A DNA stretch of 64,000 bases from M30B53 sp964600785 (GCA_964600785.1 CAZRKH010000082.1:12222-76221); one strand, 5' to 3'. Shown: positions 22,929 to 31,666, counted from the first letter of the stretch. Numbers and translations: made by a program. The notes: generated by a model not told the origin, from the sequence alone.

Positions 22929-23256
22929 TGAGAAGAGGCTCCTGAGTTGGTGGTTTGGCGAGCGGCTGTGAATCGGCAGGCGGCAATCACTGCCGGCAGA
23001 TGACGGCAGCGCGACTGCGGTCAGGCCGGTTCAGGTCAGGCTGAGCAAATCGCGTTCCACCGTTGTCGAGGGTGAAGGCGATCGCTTTGGGACACACGGG
23101 CATAGGCGGGATCGCGAGCGAGCGGTGGACAGCCGCGGTGGCTCGCAAACCGAATCCAGGATGGCGGAAGGCTGGGGGCTCTGCAGAACCCGGAAGTATA
23201 CCGGCTCTTGGCCAGAAATCCAAATTCCCGGCCTGAGGCCCCGGTTTTTCCGGCGT
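22929..23256 (-). other. 328-bp rplL-rpoB intergenic region
   Basis: No convincing gene. It holds the promoter-like element at 23195-23223, a GGCC-TCA-GGCC hairpin just after the rplL stop that lacks a U-tract and could attenuate or process the transcript, and an AGGAG upstream of the rpoB ATG. Confidence 0.6.
23195..23223 (-). promoter_or_regulatory. Candidate sigma70 promoter upstream of rpoB
   Basis: On the minus strand: -35 TTGGAT (23223-23218), 17-nt spacer, -10 TATACT (23200-23195, 5/6 match to TATAAT). It is placed in the rplL-rpoB gap, 267 bp before the rpoB start. Sequence match only. Confidence 0.45.
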
Positions 23257-23673
23257 TTACTTGATCGCAACCGTGGCCTTGGCCTCCTCGAGTTCGGCCT
23301 TGAGTTTCTCCGCGTCTTCCTTGGAGATGCCCTCTTTGATCTTTGCCGGGGCGGATTCCACGAGTTCCTTGGCCTCCTTGAGGCCCAGGCCCGTGGCCGT
23401 CCGTACGACCTTGATCACGCCGATCTTGTTGTCGCCGAAGCTCTCGAGCACCACGTCAAACTCGGTCTGCTCGGCTGCGGCCTCGCCGCCGCCCTCGCCG
23501 CCGCCACCGCCTGCAGCCACCATCACCGCCCCGCCCGATGCGGGCTTGATGCCGTGCACCTCGTCGAGGTAGTCGGAAAGCTCCTTCGCCGCCTTCAACG
23601 TCAGCCCGACGATCTTGTCACCGAGTTCCTTCGTCTCGCCGGAAAACTCTCGGGTTTCTTCAGCCGTTGCCAT
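23257..23673 (-). CDS. rplL: 50S ribosomal protein L7/L12
   Basis: 138 residues: N-terminal dimerisation domain, flexible Ala/Gly-rich hinge (AAGGGGGEGGGEAAAEQ) and the C-terminal factor-binding domain with KIGVIKVVRTATGLGLKEAKELVE. It forms the ribosomal stalk that recruits translational GTPases. The N-terminus carries about 15 extra residues compared with E. coli. It follows rplJ by 120 bp; an AAGGAT serves as ribosome-binding site. Confidence 0.97.
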   Translation of the reverse strand: MATAEETREFSGETKELGDKIVGLTLKAAKELSDYLDEVHGIKPASGGAVMVAAGGGGGEGGGEAAAEQTEFDVVLESFGDNKIGVIKVVRTATGLGLKEAKELVESAPAKIKEGISKEDAEKLKAELEEAKATVAIK

Positions 23674-23793
23674 TGCTATCTGATCCTTTCACTGAAAAAA
23701 ACCGGCGCGACCGCCCTCCGCCGCCGCAACCGATGTCTCGAACCTGAACCTGTTTTGTTTGTGACGTTGCCGGTGTGATCCCTCTGTGCGTCG

Positions 23794-24327
23794 TCAGCCT
23801 TCCGACTTCTCGAGTTCTTCGACCCGCGAGGCGATCTGCCCCGCCAGCCCTCCGCCGGCGGAGAGCAACTGTCCGGAAAGCAAGCCGCCGAGCGAACTGA
23901 TCTGCCCGGAGAGAATCGAGAGTTGTTCGGTACGGTTCGGCCACTTCGCGACCTTTCGCACGTCGTCCGGACCGAGGCGATCACCGTCGAGGGCTCCACC
24001 GCGAAACTCCAGCCCTTCGTACTCCGCAAGGCCCGCGATACGGTCGAGTTCCTTGGCCAGGTCGACGACGTCTTCGCCGCCCCAGGCCATCGCCAGCATC
24101 CCTTCCATCTCGGCACAGGCCGGTGCCAGTGGCGTGTCGGCGGTGGCGAGGCGGGCCAAGCTGTTCTTGACAAGTTGCAGTTTGATGTCCTTCTCGCGGA
24201 GTTTCCGTCGCAGTTCGGTCGTCCGCTCTGCGTTGAGCGGGCCGAGATGCAGCAGGATCACGTCGCCCACGCCCGTGAGCCGCTCGCGGAGATCCTCGAT
24301 CAGCATTTTTTTGACCCGCTTGCTCAT
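23794..24327 (-). CDS. rplJ: 50S ribosomal protein L10
   Basis: 177 residues. The N-terminal rRNA-binding part (LRRKLREKDIKLQLVKNSLA) and the C-terminal helix that docks L7/L12 dimers (about 135-175: GLLSGQLLSAGGGLAGQI..VEELE) are both present. L10 with L12 usually represses its own operon through the mRNA leader; the 244-bp gap upstream (24328-24571) has a long GAGCCCC/GGGGCTC pairing that might be that leader, but this is not proven. Confidence 0.96.
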   Translation of the reverse strand: MSKRVKKMLIEDLRERLTGVGDVILLHLGPLNAERTTELRRKLREKDIKLQLVKNSLARLATADTPLAPACAEMEGMLAMAWGGEDVVDLAKELDRIAGLAEYEGLEFRGGALDGDRLGPDDVRKVAKWPNRTEQLSILSGQISSLGGLLSGQLLSAGGGLAGQIASRVEELEKSEG

Positions 24328-24571
24328 GACTGACGCTCGCTTCGGACACGCGGAACGTGCTTCCGCATTCTTGACTCTTGTTGATTCACCTGTTCGCTAT
24401 TTGCAGGGCCGCTCGTCGGCAGCGACCGCAGCCCGTCGGCGATGGCTGCGGGTGGCAGGCCCACTCCCGCAGATGCCTCAGCCGTCACCGCGACCGCCCG
24501 CATACGCGAGCCCCTCATTCTGCCCAAAATTTGCCGTTCGGGAAGGGGGGGCTCGGGAAAATGCGTGCCGC

Positions 24572-25252
24572 TCAGGCGGCGACCGCCACCCCCGGGCTCA
24601 TCGTGGCCGCAATCGAGATGCTCTTGATGTACTGCCCCTTCACGCTCGCCGGCTGCAGCGAGTTGATGTGGTCCACGAAAGCCCGGATGTTTTCCGCGAG
24701 TTTCGCCGGTTCGAAGCTGAATTTGCCCACCACCGCGTGCACGATGCCGGTGGGGTCGTTGCGAAACTCCACCTTGCCCGCCCGGTATTCGCCGACCGTC
24801 TTTGAGATCTCGGCGGTGACCGTTCCGGCCCGCGGGCTCGGCATCAAGCCACGGGGGCCGAGTACCTTCCCGAGAGGGCCCACCAAGCCCATCATGTCGG
24901 GTGCCGCAATGCACACGTCAAAATCGGTCCAGCCCTCCTTGATCCGCTTGGCAAGTTCCTCTCCGCCGACCTCCTCGGCTCCGGCGGCCTTCGCCTCATC
25001 GGCGAGGTTGCCCTTGGCAAAGACCACGACCCGCTTCGCCTTGCCGATGCCGTGGGGCAAAACGAGGGATCCCCGCACGATCTGGTCGGCCTGCTTCGGA
25101 TCGATCCCCAGGCGAACATGGATCTCGACCGTCTGGTCGAACTTGGTCGCCGGGAAATTCTTGAGCACCCCCACCGCCTCTTCCAATGGGAGGGGTGCCT
25201 CGGATGTGGGAAGCTTTTCCCTGGCGGCTTTCATACGCTTGGTCTGTTTCAC
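24572..25252 (-). CDS. rplA: 50S ribosomal protein L1
   Basis: 226 residues with the L1 signature around GPLGKVLGPRGLMPSPRAGT and the C-terminal NDPTGIVHAVVGK block. The start is GTG at 25252 with AGGG seven bases upstream; an in-frame ATG at 25234 is a less likely alternative. In other bacteria L1 also represses the rplKA mRNA. It lies 31 bp after rplK. Confidence 0.97.
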   Translation of the reverse strand: MKQTKRMKAAREKLPTSEAPLPLEEAVGVLKNFPATKFDQTVEIHVRLGIDPKQADQIVRGSLVLPHGIGKAKRVVVFAKGNLADEAKAAGAEEVGGEELAKRIKEGWTDFDVCIAAPDMMGLVGPLGKVLGPRGLMPSPRAGTVTAEISKTVGEYRAGKVEFRNDPTGIVHAVVGKFSFEPAKLAENIRAFVDHINSLQPASVKGQYIKSISIAATMSPGVAVAA

Positions 25253-25283
25253 GGTATTCCCTGACTCCTGACGGCGGTGGCGA

Positions 25284-25709
25284 TCAGCCCTCCACCTCGA
25301 TGCCCATGCTGCGGCAGGTGCCGGCGATCATGCGGCGGGCGTGTTCGGTATCCCTTGCGTTGAGGTCGGCGGCCTTGAGTTTCACGATTTCATCAAGTTG
25401 GGCCTCGGAGACCTTGCCCACCTTGTCGCGGTTGGGAACGCCAGATCCCTTCGCCAACCCGGCCGCCTTCTTCAGTAAGGCCGCCGCGGGCGGGCTCTTG
25501 GTGACGAAGTCGAACGAGCGATCGTTGTAGACGGTCACCACCACCGGAATCGGCATCCCGCCAGCCTCTTTCGTGCGGTCATTGAACTGCTGCACGAACT
25601 GCCCGAGGTTGATTCCAAATCGGCCGAGCGATGTGCCCACCGGCGGGGCCGGCGTGGCCTGCCCGCCCGGCACCTGGAACTTCGCCTGACCGACCATCTG
25701 TTTTGCCAT
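25284..25709 (-). CDS. rplK: 50S ribosomal protein L11
   Basis: 141 residues, the standard size. N-terminal PVGTSLGRFGINLGQFVQQFN (the proline-rich switch and factor-binding region) and a C-terminal rRNA-binding domain ending GTCRSMGIEVEG. It starts at the ATG at 25709, matching the family N-terminus; the longer frame to 25745 is not needed. It forms the stalk base at the GTPase centre. Confidence 0.97.
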   Translation of the reverse strand: MAKQMVGQAKFQVPGGQATPAPPVGTSLGRFGINLGQFVQQFNDRTKEAGGMPIPVVVTVYNDRSFDFVTKSPPAAALLKKAAGLAKGSGVPNRDKVGKVSEAQLDEIVKLKAADLNARDTEHARRMIAGTCRSMGIEVEG

Positions 25710-25849
25710 CGTCGCGATCCTCTCGTCGTTGCGGGCTCCGGCCAAAACCGCCCGCAGAATCCTCGTGATTACCCTGCCAGAAGCCGGCTTTCAAGCCCCC
25801 GCGGCCACGAGGCCGCAGGAGCGGTCCCCGCCGGGTCGGCCCCGCGGCA

Positions 25850-26719
25850 TCAGACGGTCTCGATCTGCCAATACTCGATATCAACCGGCGTGGAGCGGCC
25901 GAAGATGCTCAAGATTACCGTCACTCGACCGTTGGCTTCGTCGATTTGCTCGACCTCGCCCTCGAAATTCTCGAAGGTGCCCTCGTTGATCTTCACGCGG
26001 TCACCCTTCTTGAAGTTGATTTTCAGCCGTGGCGCCTCGTCCGCCTTTTCCTCGGACTTATTGAGGAGTTTGGCGACGTCCGCCTCGAGCATCGGACTCG
26101 GCCGGCCTGCCGAGCCGGTGAAGTCACCGATTCCGGAGGTCTCGCGGACGAGATACCACGTCTCGTCATTGAGAACCATGTTCACGAGGATGTAGCCCGG
26201 ATAAAGCTTGCGGGAAACAACCCGCTTCTTGCCCCCCTTGAACTCCGTGACCTGCTCCTTGGGCACGATCACCTCGCCGAAAAAGTGATCAAGACCCTGC
26301 AATTTGACCCGCCGCAGCAGGCCGTCGCGGATCGAATCCTCACGGTTGCTCTGGACCTTGAGGATGTACCACTGCATCTCTCCGGCGGACACGCCGGCCG
26401 TGTCGGCCGTTTCCGCCTCGTCATCGGCGTCGATGGCGACCGGCTCGGCATCTTCGCTGCCGCTGAAGGGATCCTCGGCCTCGACCGGCCCGTCGTCGTC
26501 ATCGTCTTCATCAAGTTCATCAAGTGCATCAGCGACGGCAGCCTCGTCGGCCGGCCGGGCCTCGGCCTCAACGGACTCATCGGCTGCCTGCTCCGCCGGT
26601 GCGGCCGCAGGTGTTTCCGCGGGCGGTGGCTGGCCCTCGCCGATCGTCTCCAACGCCTCGGCGGCGGTTTGGTCGTCGCCGGGCCGCTCCTCGGGTTCTT
26701 CGCGTGGCTGGTCAGTCAT
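25850..26719 (-). CDS. nusG: Transcription termination/antitermination protein NusG with long acidic N-terminal extension
   Basis: 289 residues from ATG 26719 (an in-frame GTG lies directly before it). The canonical NGN domain begins near residue 114 (MQWYILKVQSNREDSI) and the KOW domain lies at the end (FKKGDRVKINEGTFENFEGEVEQID). The preceding ~110 residues are strikingly acidic and Ala/Pro-rich (LDELDEDDDDDGPVEAED) and have no counterpart in E. coli NusG. NusG binds the RNA polymerase clamp and links it to Rho or ribosomes. Order secE-nusG-rplK is conserved. Confidence 0.95.
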   Translation of the reverse strand: MTDQPREEPEERPGDDQTAAEALETIGEGQPPPAETPAAAPAEQAADESVEAEARPADEAAVADALDELDEDDDDDGPVEAEDPFSGSEDAEPVAIDADDEAETADTAGVSAGEMQWYILKVQSNREDSIRDGLLRRVKLQGLDHFFGEVIVPKEQVTEFKGGKKRVVSRKLYPGYILVNMVLNDETWYLVRETSGIGDFTGSAGRPSPMLEADVAKLLNKSEEKADEAPRLKINFKKGDRVKINEGTFENFEGEVEQIDEANGRVTVILSIFGRSTPVDIEYWQIETV

Positions 26720-26831
26720 CACGTGCCTTCTCGTCTCCTGCGTGCCGATTTGTGCCTGCCGATTCGTCCAATGTGGTGGGTTTCATTCGCGGTGATGGTC
26801 GGTGGTTCGGCCGCTGCCGCCGCGAGCCGGC

Positions 26832-27305
26832 TCAGGAGCCGATGCCCTGCACGCCGCGGAGGACAAACCACCAGAACAGATCGTACAACCCCAGAATCGC
26901 CGCGAGGGCGAACATCATGAAAATCACCACCGCCGAGGAGCGAACCACCTCCGAGCGGGAGGGCCATGAAACCTTCGCCATCTCCGCCTCCACGGCGATC
27001 AGAAAATCGGCGAAGCTGGGCAGGTTGACCGCCCGAAAGCTCAACCACAGCCCGCTCGCCAGAAGCAGCCCAGGCACCAGGAACCGGACCACTCCGAAGT
27101 CGGTGGACACGTCGCTGCCGGAATCGCTGCCAAACCACAACGGCAGGAGTTCGGCCAGCCGCCACACGCCAATGGCAACGGTCACTGCCAGGGCTGCAAA
27201 AGTGGCCTGCCTGGCGAACCTTCCCTGGTGACGCTTGTAGACTGAAAAACTGAGGAGATTCGTCCAGAAACTCCCACCAGCTGCGGTGTTGTCTGTGCCT
27301 GCCAC
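26832..27305 (-). CDS. secE: Preprotein translocase subunit SecE
   Basis: 157 residues with three hydrophobic helices (about 32-50, 75-97 and 125-150) and the conserved amphipathic cytoplasmic segment EMAKVSWPSRSEVVRSS before the last helix. It is part of SecYEG in the inner membrane. The three-helix arrangement is longer than the single-helix SecE of many bacteria, nearer the E. coli form. Confidence 0.93.
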   Translation of the reverse strand: MAGTDNTAAGGSFWTNLLSFSVYKRHQGRFARQATFAALAVTVAIGVWRLAELLPLWFGSDSGSDVSTDFGVVRFLVPGLLLASGLWLSFRAVNLPSFADFLIAVEAEMAKVSWPSRSEVVRSSAVVIFMMFALAAILGLYDLFWWFVLRGVQGIGS

Positions 27306-27495
27306 GGCTATTACGCCGCCGTCATCCGTTTCCGGATCGGCGCTCCGTCTGCGAAAGGTCAGGAAAAAGCTGCACGCGATTTTCCGGCGTTGTCGTCGGG
27401 ATCCATGGCCGGGGGTTCACGATGGAAATCAGAATCCTCAACGCGGCTCGAAACCACCCGGCACGGCCGAGCACGACCGTGCCGGATGGCCCGAA

Positions 27496-27571
27496 TGGCA
27501 GGGGCGGCGGGAATCGAACTCGCAACCTCTGGTTTTGGAGACCAGCGCTCTGCCAATTGAGCTACGCCCCT
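27496..27571 (-). tRNA. tRNA-Trp (anticodon CCA)
   Basis: Cloverleaf on the minus strand: acceptor AGGGGCG/CGCCCCT, anticodon stem CTGGT/ACCAG with loop CTCCAAA, T-loop TTCGATT. Discriminator G and the 3' CCA is encoded in the DNA. It lies between secE and tuf, as in many bacteria. Confidence 0.97.
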
Positions 27572-27591
27572 AGTGATTCCACTCTCCGATT

Positions 27592-28791
27592 CTACTCGAT
27601 GATCTTGGTGACCACGCCGGAGCCGACCGTGCGGCCGCCCTCACGAATCGCAAAACGGACGCCGTCGTCCATGGCGATGGGCACCATCAACTCCACCTCC
27701 ATCTTCACGTTGTCACCAGGCGAGACCATTTCCACGCCGCCGAGCAGCTTCGTCGTTCCGGTCACGTCGGTGGTCCGGAAGTAGAACTGCGGCCGGTAGC
27801 CGGCGAAGAAGGGCGTGTGGCGGCCCCCCTCCTCCTTGGCGAGCACGTAGACCTCGCACTCAAACTTCTTGTGGGGCTTGATCGAGCCCGGCTTGGCGAG
27901 AACCTGCCCGCGTTCGATCTCGTCGCGGGCCACACCGCGGAGCAGACAGCCCACGTTGTCGCCGGCCTGACCCGACTCGAGGATCTTCTTGAACATCTCG
28001 ACGCCGGTGACGGTCGTCTTCTCGATCTTGTCGGACAGGCCGATGATCTCGACCTCGTCACCGACCTTCACCACACCCCGCTCGATACGCCCGGTGGCCA
28101 CGGTGCCGCGGCCCTCGATCGAGAAAACGTCTTCGATCGCCATCAGGAAGGGCTTGTCGATCTCGCGGGCCGGCTCGGGGATGTAGCTGTCGATCGCGTC
28201 GAGCAGCTCGCCGATGCACTTGCTCGCCTCCGGATCGGCAGGGCTGTCGTAGGCCGGCTTGCCCGCCCCCCGAATGATCGGAATGTCGTCGCCCGGGAAG
28301 CCATACTTGGTGAGCAGTTCGCGGATTTCCATCTCGACGAGGTCGAGCAGCTCTTCGTCGTCGACAAGGTCGACCTTGTTGAGGAAGACGACCAGAGCCG
28401 GAACGCCCACCTGCCGGGCGAGCAGGATGTGCTCCCGCGTCTGCGGCATCGGGCCGTCGGTGGCGCTGACCACCAGGATCGCCCCGTCCATCTGGGCGGC
28501 GCCGGTGATCATGTTCTTGATGAAGTCGGCGTGGCCGGGGCAGTCGATGTGGGCGTAGTGCCGCTTGTCGGTCTCGTATTCCACGTGACTGACCGCGATC
28601 GTCACCGTCTTCGTGTCGTCGCGGACCGTGCCACCCTTGGCGATGTCGGCGTAGCTCTTGGCCACGGCGAGGTCCTTGGCGGCCTGCACGGCCACCAGGG
28701 CGCCTGTGAGCGTGGTCTTCCCGTGGTCGATGTGGCCGATCGTGCCGACATTGACGTGGGGCTTGGTCCTCTCAAACGTATCCTTTGCCAT
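27592..28791 (-). CDS. tuf: Elongation factor Tu
   Basis: 399 residues. G1 GHIDHGKTT, switch I region with GGTVRDDTKT, G3 DCPGH, G4 NKVD and the ARQVGVPALVVFLNKVD block, followed by the two beta-barrel domains ending SGVVTKIIE. The ATG at 28791 (MAKDTFERTKPHVNVGTIGH) is the family start and follows AGGAAA; the frame is open further upstream through non-conserved sequence. It lies between tRNA-Thr(GGU) and tRNA-Trp and delivers aminoacyl-tRNA to the ribosome. Confidence 0.98.
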   Translation of the reverse strand: MAKDTFERTKPHVNVGTIGHIDHGKTTLTGALVAVQAAKDLAVAKSYADIAKGGTVRDDTKTVTIAVSHVEYETDKRHYAHIDCPGHADFIKNMITGAAQMDGAILVVSATDGPMPQTREHILLARQVGVPALVVFLNKVDLVDDEELLDLVEMEIRELLTKYGFPGDDIPIIRGAGKPAYDSPADPEASKCIGELLDAIDSYIPEPAREIDKPFLMAIEDVFSIEGRGTVATGRIERGVVKVGDEVEIIGLSDKIEKTTVTGVEMFKKILESGQAGDNVGCLLRGVARDEIERGQVLAKPGSIKPHKKFECEVYVLAKEEGGRHTPFFAGYRPQFYFRTTDVTGTTKLLGGVEMVSPGDNVKMEVELMVPIAMDDGVRFAIREGGRTVGSGVVTKIIE

Positions 28792-28895
28792 GCTTTTTCC
28801 TCGGTTCTCTTCGCAGGGATTGCAGGACTTCGCCTGCTTCGGGTTTCGATCAACGGTCGTGACAGTCCGCCGGCGGAAACGCTCCGCCGGCTGTT

Positions 28896-28955
28896 CGGTT
28901 GGTTGTCTGGTCGGCCGCCTGGCGGCGGGTGCGGTTGGTTGTCGTGCCGGCCGCC
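28896..28955. repeat. Two imperfect 24-nt direct repeats in the tuf leader
   Basis: cggttggttgtc-N4-cggccgcc occurs at 28896-28919 and again at 28932-28955, in the 168-bp gap between tRNA-Thr(GGU) and tuf. No function is evident; it may be an old local duplication or part of leader structure. Confidence 0.8.
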
Positions 28956-28959
28956 GGAG

Positions 28960-29032
<73 letters not shown>

Positions 29033-29178
29033 AGCCGGGCGCACGGGACGGCCTCGGGTGTGGTTTGTGTGGTGTGTAGTGTCGTCGATTGTCTCGTCGT
29101 GTGTCTGCGTCGGTTGCGGAATTGCTCGTGTGTGCGGCTGGCGGTGAGGGGGGTGAGGAGGCAAGAGCGGCAGTCGAC

Positions 29179-29249
29179 AGCGGGTGAAGGGAATCGAACC
29201 CTCGTCTTTAGCTTGGAAGGCTATTGCTCTACCATTGAGCTACACCCGC
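29179..29249 (-). tRNA. tRNA-Gly (anticodon TCC)
   Basis: Acceptor GCGGGTG/CACCCGC, anticodon loop CTTCCAA on a stem with an A-A mismatch at its outer pair, T-loop TTCGATT, discriminator U. Minus strand, between tRNA-Tyr and tRNA-Thr(GGU). Confidence 0.95.
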
Positions 29250-29316
29250 GGTGGGTCGCCAACTCCGGCTCTCACAGCCCCGCCGCCTGCGGCCGGTGCT
29301 TCGCGGGGGCCGAGAG

Positions 29317-29399
29317 TGGGGAGTGCAGGATTCGAACCTGCGAAGGCAGAAGCCATCAGATTTACAGTCTGACCCCTTTGACCGCTCGGGAAACTCCCC
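29317..29399 (-). tRNA. tRNA-Tyr (anticodon GTA)
   Basis: Class II tRNA with a long variable arm. Acceptor GGGGAGT/ACTCCCC, anticodon stem CAGA/TCTG with loop CTGTAAA, T-loop TTCGAAT, discriminator A. Minus strand. Confidence 0.96.
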
Positions 29400-29597
29400 T
29401 GTTCGGATGTAGTGCCCTGCCGGACGCCCGGCATGACGGGTATTCAGTTTGCTCACTCCGGAGCCGGGCCGGCTCCATCAAGATCGAATCCGCCGTCCTC
29501 CCGGAAATGACCACGACACGAGCCCGTTGGTTTGTACGAAAATCCGGACGCTGTCGCGCCACCGCCGGCAGTGGGCAGCGGGAAGGCCTGACGAGTG

Positions 29598-29670
29598 AGC
29601 TAGCGGCGGGATTTGAACCCGCAACCTGCTGATTACAAATCAGCTGCTCTGCCAGTTGAGCTACGCTAGC
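29598..29670 (-). tRNA. tRNA-Thr (anticodon TGT)
   Basis: Acceptor GCTAGCG/CGCTAGC, anticodon stem GCTGA/TCAGC with loop TTTGTAA, T-loop TTCAAAT. It is the first gene of the tRNA-tuf cluster on the minus strand and its 5' end directly abuts a perfect hairpin at 29671-29695. Confidence 0.96.
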
Positions 29671-29695
29671 GACCGGTTTGGCCCGCGAACCGGTC
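29671..29695 (-). other. Perfect hairpin abutting the 5' end of tRNA-Thr(UGU)
   Basis: GACCGGTT - 9 nt - AACCGGTC, an 8-bp perfect stem. Its last base touches the first base of the mature tRNA, and the candidate -10 element ends one base on the other side, so it would form the 5' leader removed by RNase P. Confidence 0.7.
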
Positions 29696-29696
29696 A

Positions 29697-29724
29697 AGTG
29701 TACGGATTCGCCTTCCCTATGCAA
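29697..29724 (-). promoter_or_regulatory. Candidate promoter of the tRNA-tuf cluster
   Basis: Minus strand -35 TTGCAT (29724-29719), 16-nt spacer, -10 TACACT (29702-29697). It sits just upstream of the first tRNA of the cluster and within 50 bp of the end of the next gene, so little other space for a promoter exists. Sequence match only. Confidence 0.4.
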
Positions 29725-29772
29725 CCGGGGAGACCGACGCGGCCTCCGGGCCGGCTCCGCGGCCGCGGAGTC

Positions 29773-30990
29773 TCAGCGGAAGCTGACCTCCACCATCGAG
29801 AAGTCGTCGCTGAAGTCATCGCGTGCCGAGAGTTCGCGAATGTGGCCAAGGAGCCGGTCCATTCGGTTTTCCTGCGAGTTTTCCTGGGGTTTTTCCCGGT
29901 TCTCGAGCGGCCCGGCGAGGGTCGCCACAAACTCGTCGAAGGTCCACATTGAGCCGTCGGGGCGGCTCACCTCGAAGGCCCCGTCGCTATAGATAAAGAG
30001 CTTTGCCCCGGGGGGCACCACCACCTCCGCCGCCTCGAACTCGAGCCCCTCGACCGCCCCGATCAGGGGGCCGTCCGAGGTCAGCAGCTCAGGCTCGGCC
30101 CCATCGCCGGCGAGGAACACCGCCGGAGGATGGCCGCCTCCGGACCAGCGGAGCGTTCGGCTGGGGGCATCGTAAACCCCATACCAGATCGTGAAGAACA
30201 TGTCGTTTTGCCGCTCCATCGGGAAGGCCCGATTGAGTGCTTCGAGCACCCCGCCGGGGTCGTGGAAGTCGGTCTGGGGCAGGGCCTCGCTCCGCAGGGC
30301 ATTGAAAGCCGACACGCTCAACAGCGCCGCCCGCACGCCGTGGCCGCAGACATCGAGCAGATAGAAGGCGGTGCGGTGCTCGTCGAGGGCGTGGTAGCCG
30401 AAGATGTCGCCGCCGAGTTCCGCCGATGGGATGAATCGCCAGTCGGCGGTTGCCCCGCCGAGCGTCTGCGGCGGTGGCAGCAGCGATTGCACGTAGTTCG
30501 CCGCCGAAGCGAGGTCATCGGCGAGCGTCCGCTGGCTGGCCTGGAGGGCCTCGAAGGCCGCGTTTCGCTCGACGAGGGCCACATACCCACGGGAGTGGTA
30601 GCGGATGCGGGCGATCAGTTCCAGCGGGTCGGGCAGCTTCACGATGTAGTCGTTGGCCCCCAGGGCAAAGGCCTCGGCCTTGACCGTCGGCTCTTCCCGG
30701 GCCGAGAGCACGATGATCGGCACGTCCTGCAGCCGCTCGTTGGCCCGAAACTCGCGAACCAGATCAAGTCCATCGACGTCCGGCATCACAAGGTCTTGCA
30801 GGATCACCGTCGGCCCCAACGCCTCGGCGGCCTCCAGGGCGGCCTTGGCGTCGTCGCAGAAGTGGAATTCGATCCCCTCCTCCGCGGCCACCATGCGGCG
30901 GACCGCCTCACCGATGATCCGCTGGTCATCGACGAGCAGCACGCGGGCTCGGTCGAGCGATGTTGGTGAGGCGGAGGAGGTGGATGGCAT
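29773..30990 (-). CDS. Response regulator fused to PP2C-type (RsbU/SpoIIE) phosphatase
   Basis: 405 residues. An N-terminal receiver domain has the acidic pair DD21-22, phospho-acceptor Asp66 (VILQDLVMPD) and a K in NDYIVK; a linker helix (about 135-160, ERNAAFEALQASQRTLADDL) leads to a PP2C domain with SAELGGDIFGY, LLDVCGHGVRAALLS, GGGHPP and ARDDFSDDFSMVEV. Such proteins dephosphorylate anti-sigma-factor antagonists when phosphorylated. A Gln/Glu/Asn-rich insert (EKPQENSQENR) precedes the last metal-binding block. It ends the minus-strand run that also holds csrA and two DUF2294 genes; no partner STAS or kinase gene is next to it. Confidence 0.88.
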   Translation of the reverse strand: MPSTSSASPTSLDRARVLLVDDQRIIGEAVRRMVAAEEGIEFHFCDDAKAALEAAEALGPTVILQDLVMPDVDGLDLVREFRANERLQDVPIIVLSAREEPTVKAEAFALGANDYIVKLPDPLELIARIRYHSRGYVALVERNAAFEALQASQRTLADDLASAANYVQSLLPPPQTLGGATADWRFIPSAELGGDIFGYHALDEHRTAFYLLDVCGHGVRAALLSVSAFNALRSEALPQTDFHDPGGVLEALNRAFPMERQNDMFFTIWYGVYDAPSRTLRWSGGGHPPAVFLAGDGAEPELLTSDGPLIGAVEGLEFEAAEVVVPPGAKLFIYSDGAFEVSRPDGSMWTFDEFVATLAGPLENREKPQENSQENRMDRLLGHIRELSARDDFSDDFSMVEVSFR

Positions 30991-31085
30991 CCTGGCTGCC
31001 CGGATTTCCGCGGGGGGTCTTCCGGCGAACTGCCGGAACGAACTCCCTCGACCGGAGGATTCTACTGACGGGTCGCAGGCCGCGG

Positions 31086-31538
31086 CTACCGCGGCAGGCT
31101 TCGCTTCGGGCGGCAGGCGGGCTCGGCCGCCAGCGAAAACACGATCACCTCCTCACCGGTGACGGTCGAGATGTCGTGGTGCACGCTGACAAGCGAAACG
31201 CCGGCCGCCTCACGCACGATGCACTCCAGGCGGAAGCGTCCGATGGCCACCATGTGGCTGCGAACCTGCTTGAGCAGGGCGCGGCCGTTGGTCTCGTCGC
31301 CGGCGTGACCATTGCCGTTGTGGCTCGGGTCGGCCGGTGCGTCTGCCGCGTTGGCGGGCCGTGCATGCGGGACAAGCAGCTGTCGTTCGGCGGCCGAGAG
31401 GGCGCCTTGGAGCCGCACGACCAGCAGCGTGCCGAGCAAATGGGAACGGATGTCCTGGGGGCCGCGACCGATAAATTCCTGATGGAACTTCGAGATGCCG
31501 TCGCAGACCGCCGCCTCGATCTCACCTTGGGATTTCAT
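31086..31538 (-). CDS. DUF2294 (MpsC-like) protein, paralogue A
   Basis: 150 residues from ATG 31538. It opens KSQGEIEAAVCDGISKFHQE and closes VSVHHDISTVTGEEVIVFSL, nearly the same blocks as the protein encoded at 32973-33407 on the other side of the locus. A Gly/His/Asn-rich loop (ADPSHNGNGHAGDETNG) sits in the middle. The family (DUF2294) was renamed MpsC after a staphylococcal membrane-potential system, but no mpsA/mpsB gene is present here, so that role cannot be transferred. It lies 128 bp downstream of csrA and 95 bp upstream of the phosphatase gene on the same strand. Confidence 0.75.
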   Translation of the reverse strand: MKSQGEIEAAVCDGISKFHQEFIGRGPQDIRSHLLGTLLVVRLQGALSAAERQLLVPHARPANAADAPADPSHNGNGHAGDETNGRALLKQVRSHMVAIGRFRLECIVREAAGVSLVSVHHDISTVTGEEVIVFSLAAEPACRPKRSLPR

Positions 31539-31666
31539 GCACCACCTTCGGAAAGTGTTCCTGGGGCTTGCGGGGGAGAGCTTGGGAAGGGAAGCAGATT
31601 CGGCAGATGCCGCCGGGGCCCGATGGCCCCGGCGGCATGCAAGCAGTCGTCCACATCTGCCTCGAC

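Noticed and set aside
24328..24571. L10-leader riboregulator before rplJ
   Set aside because: A long-range GAGCCCC/GGGGCTC pairing exists, but I could not match the L10-binding bulge pattern, so I did not list it as a feature.
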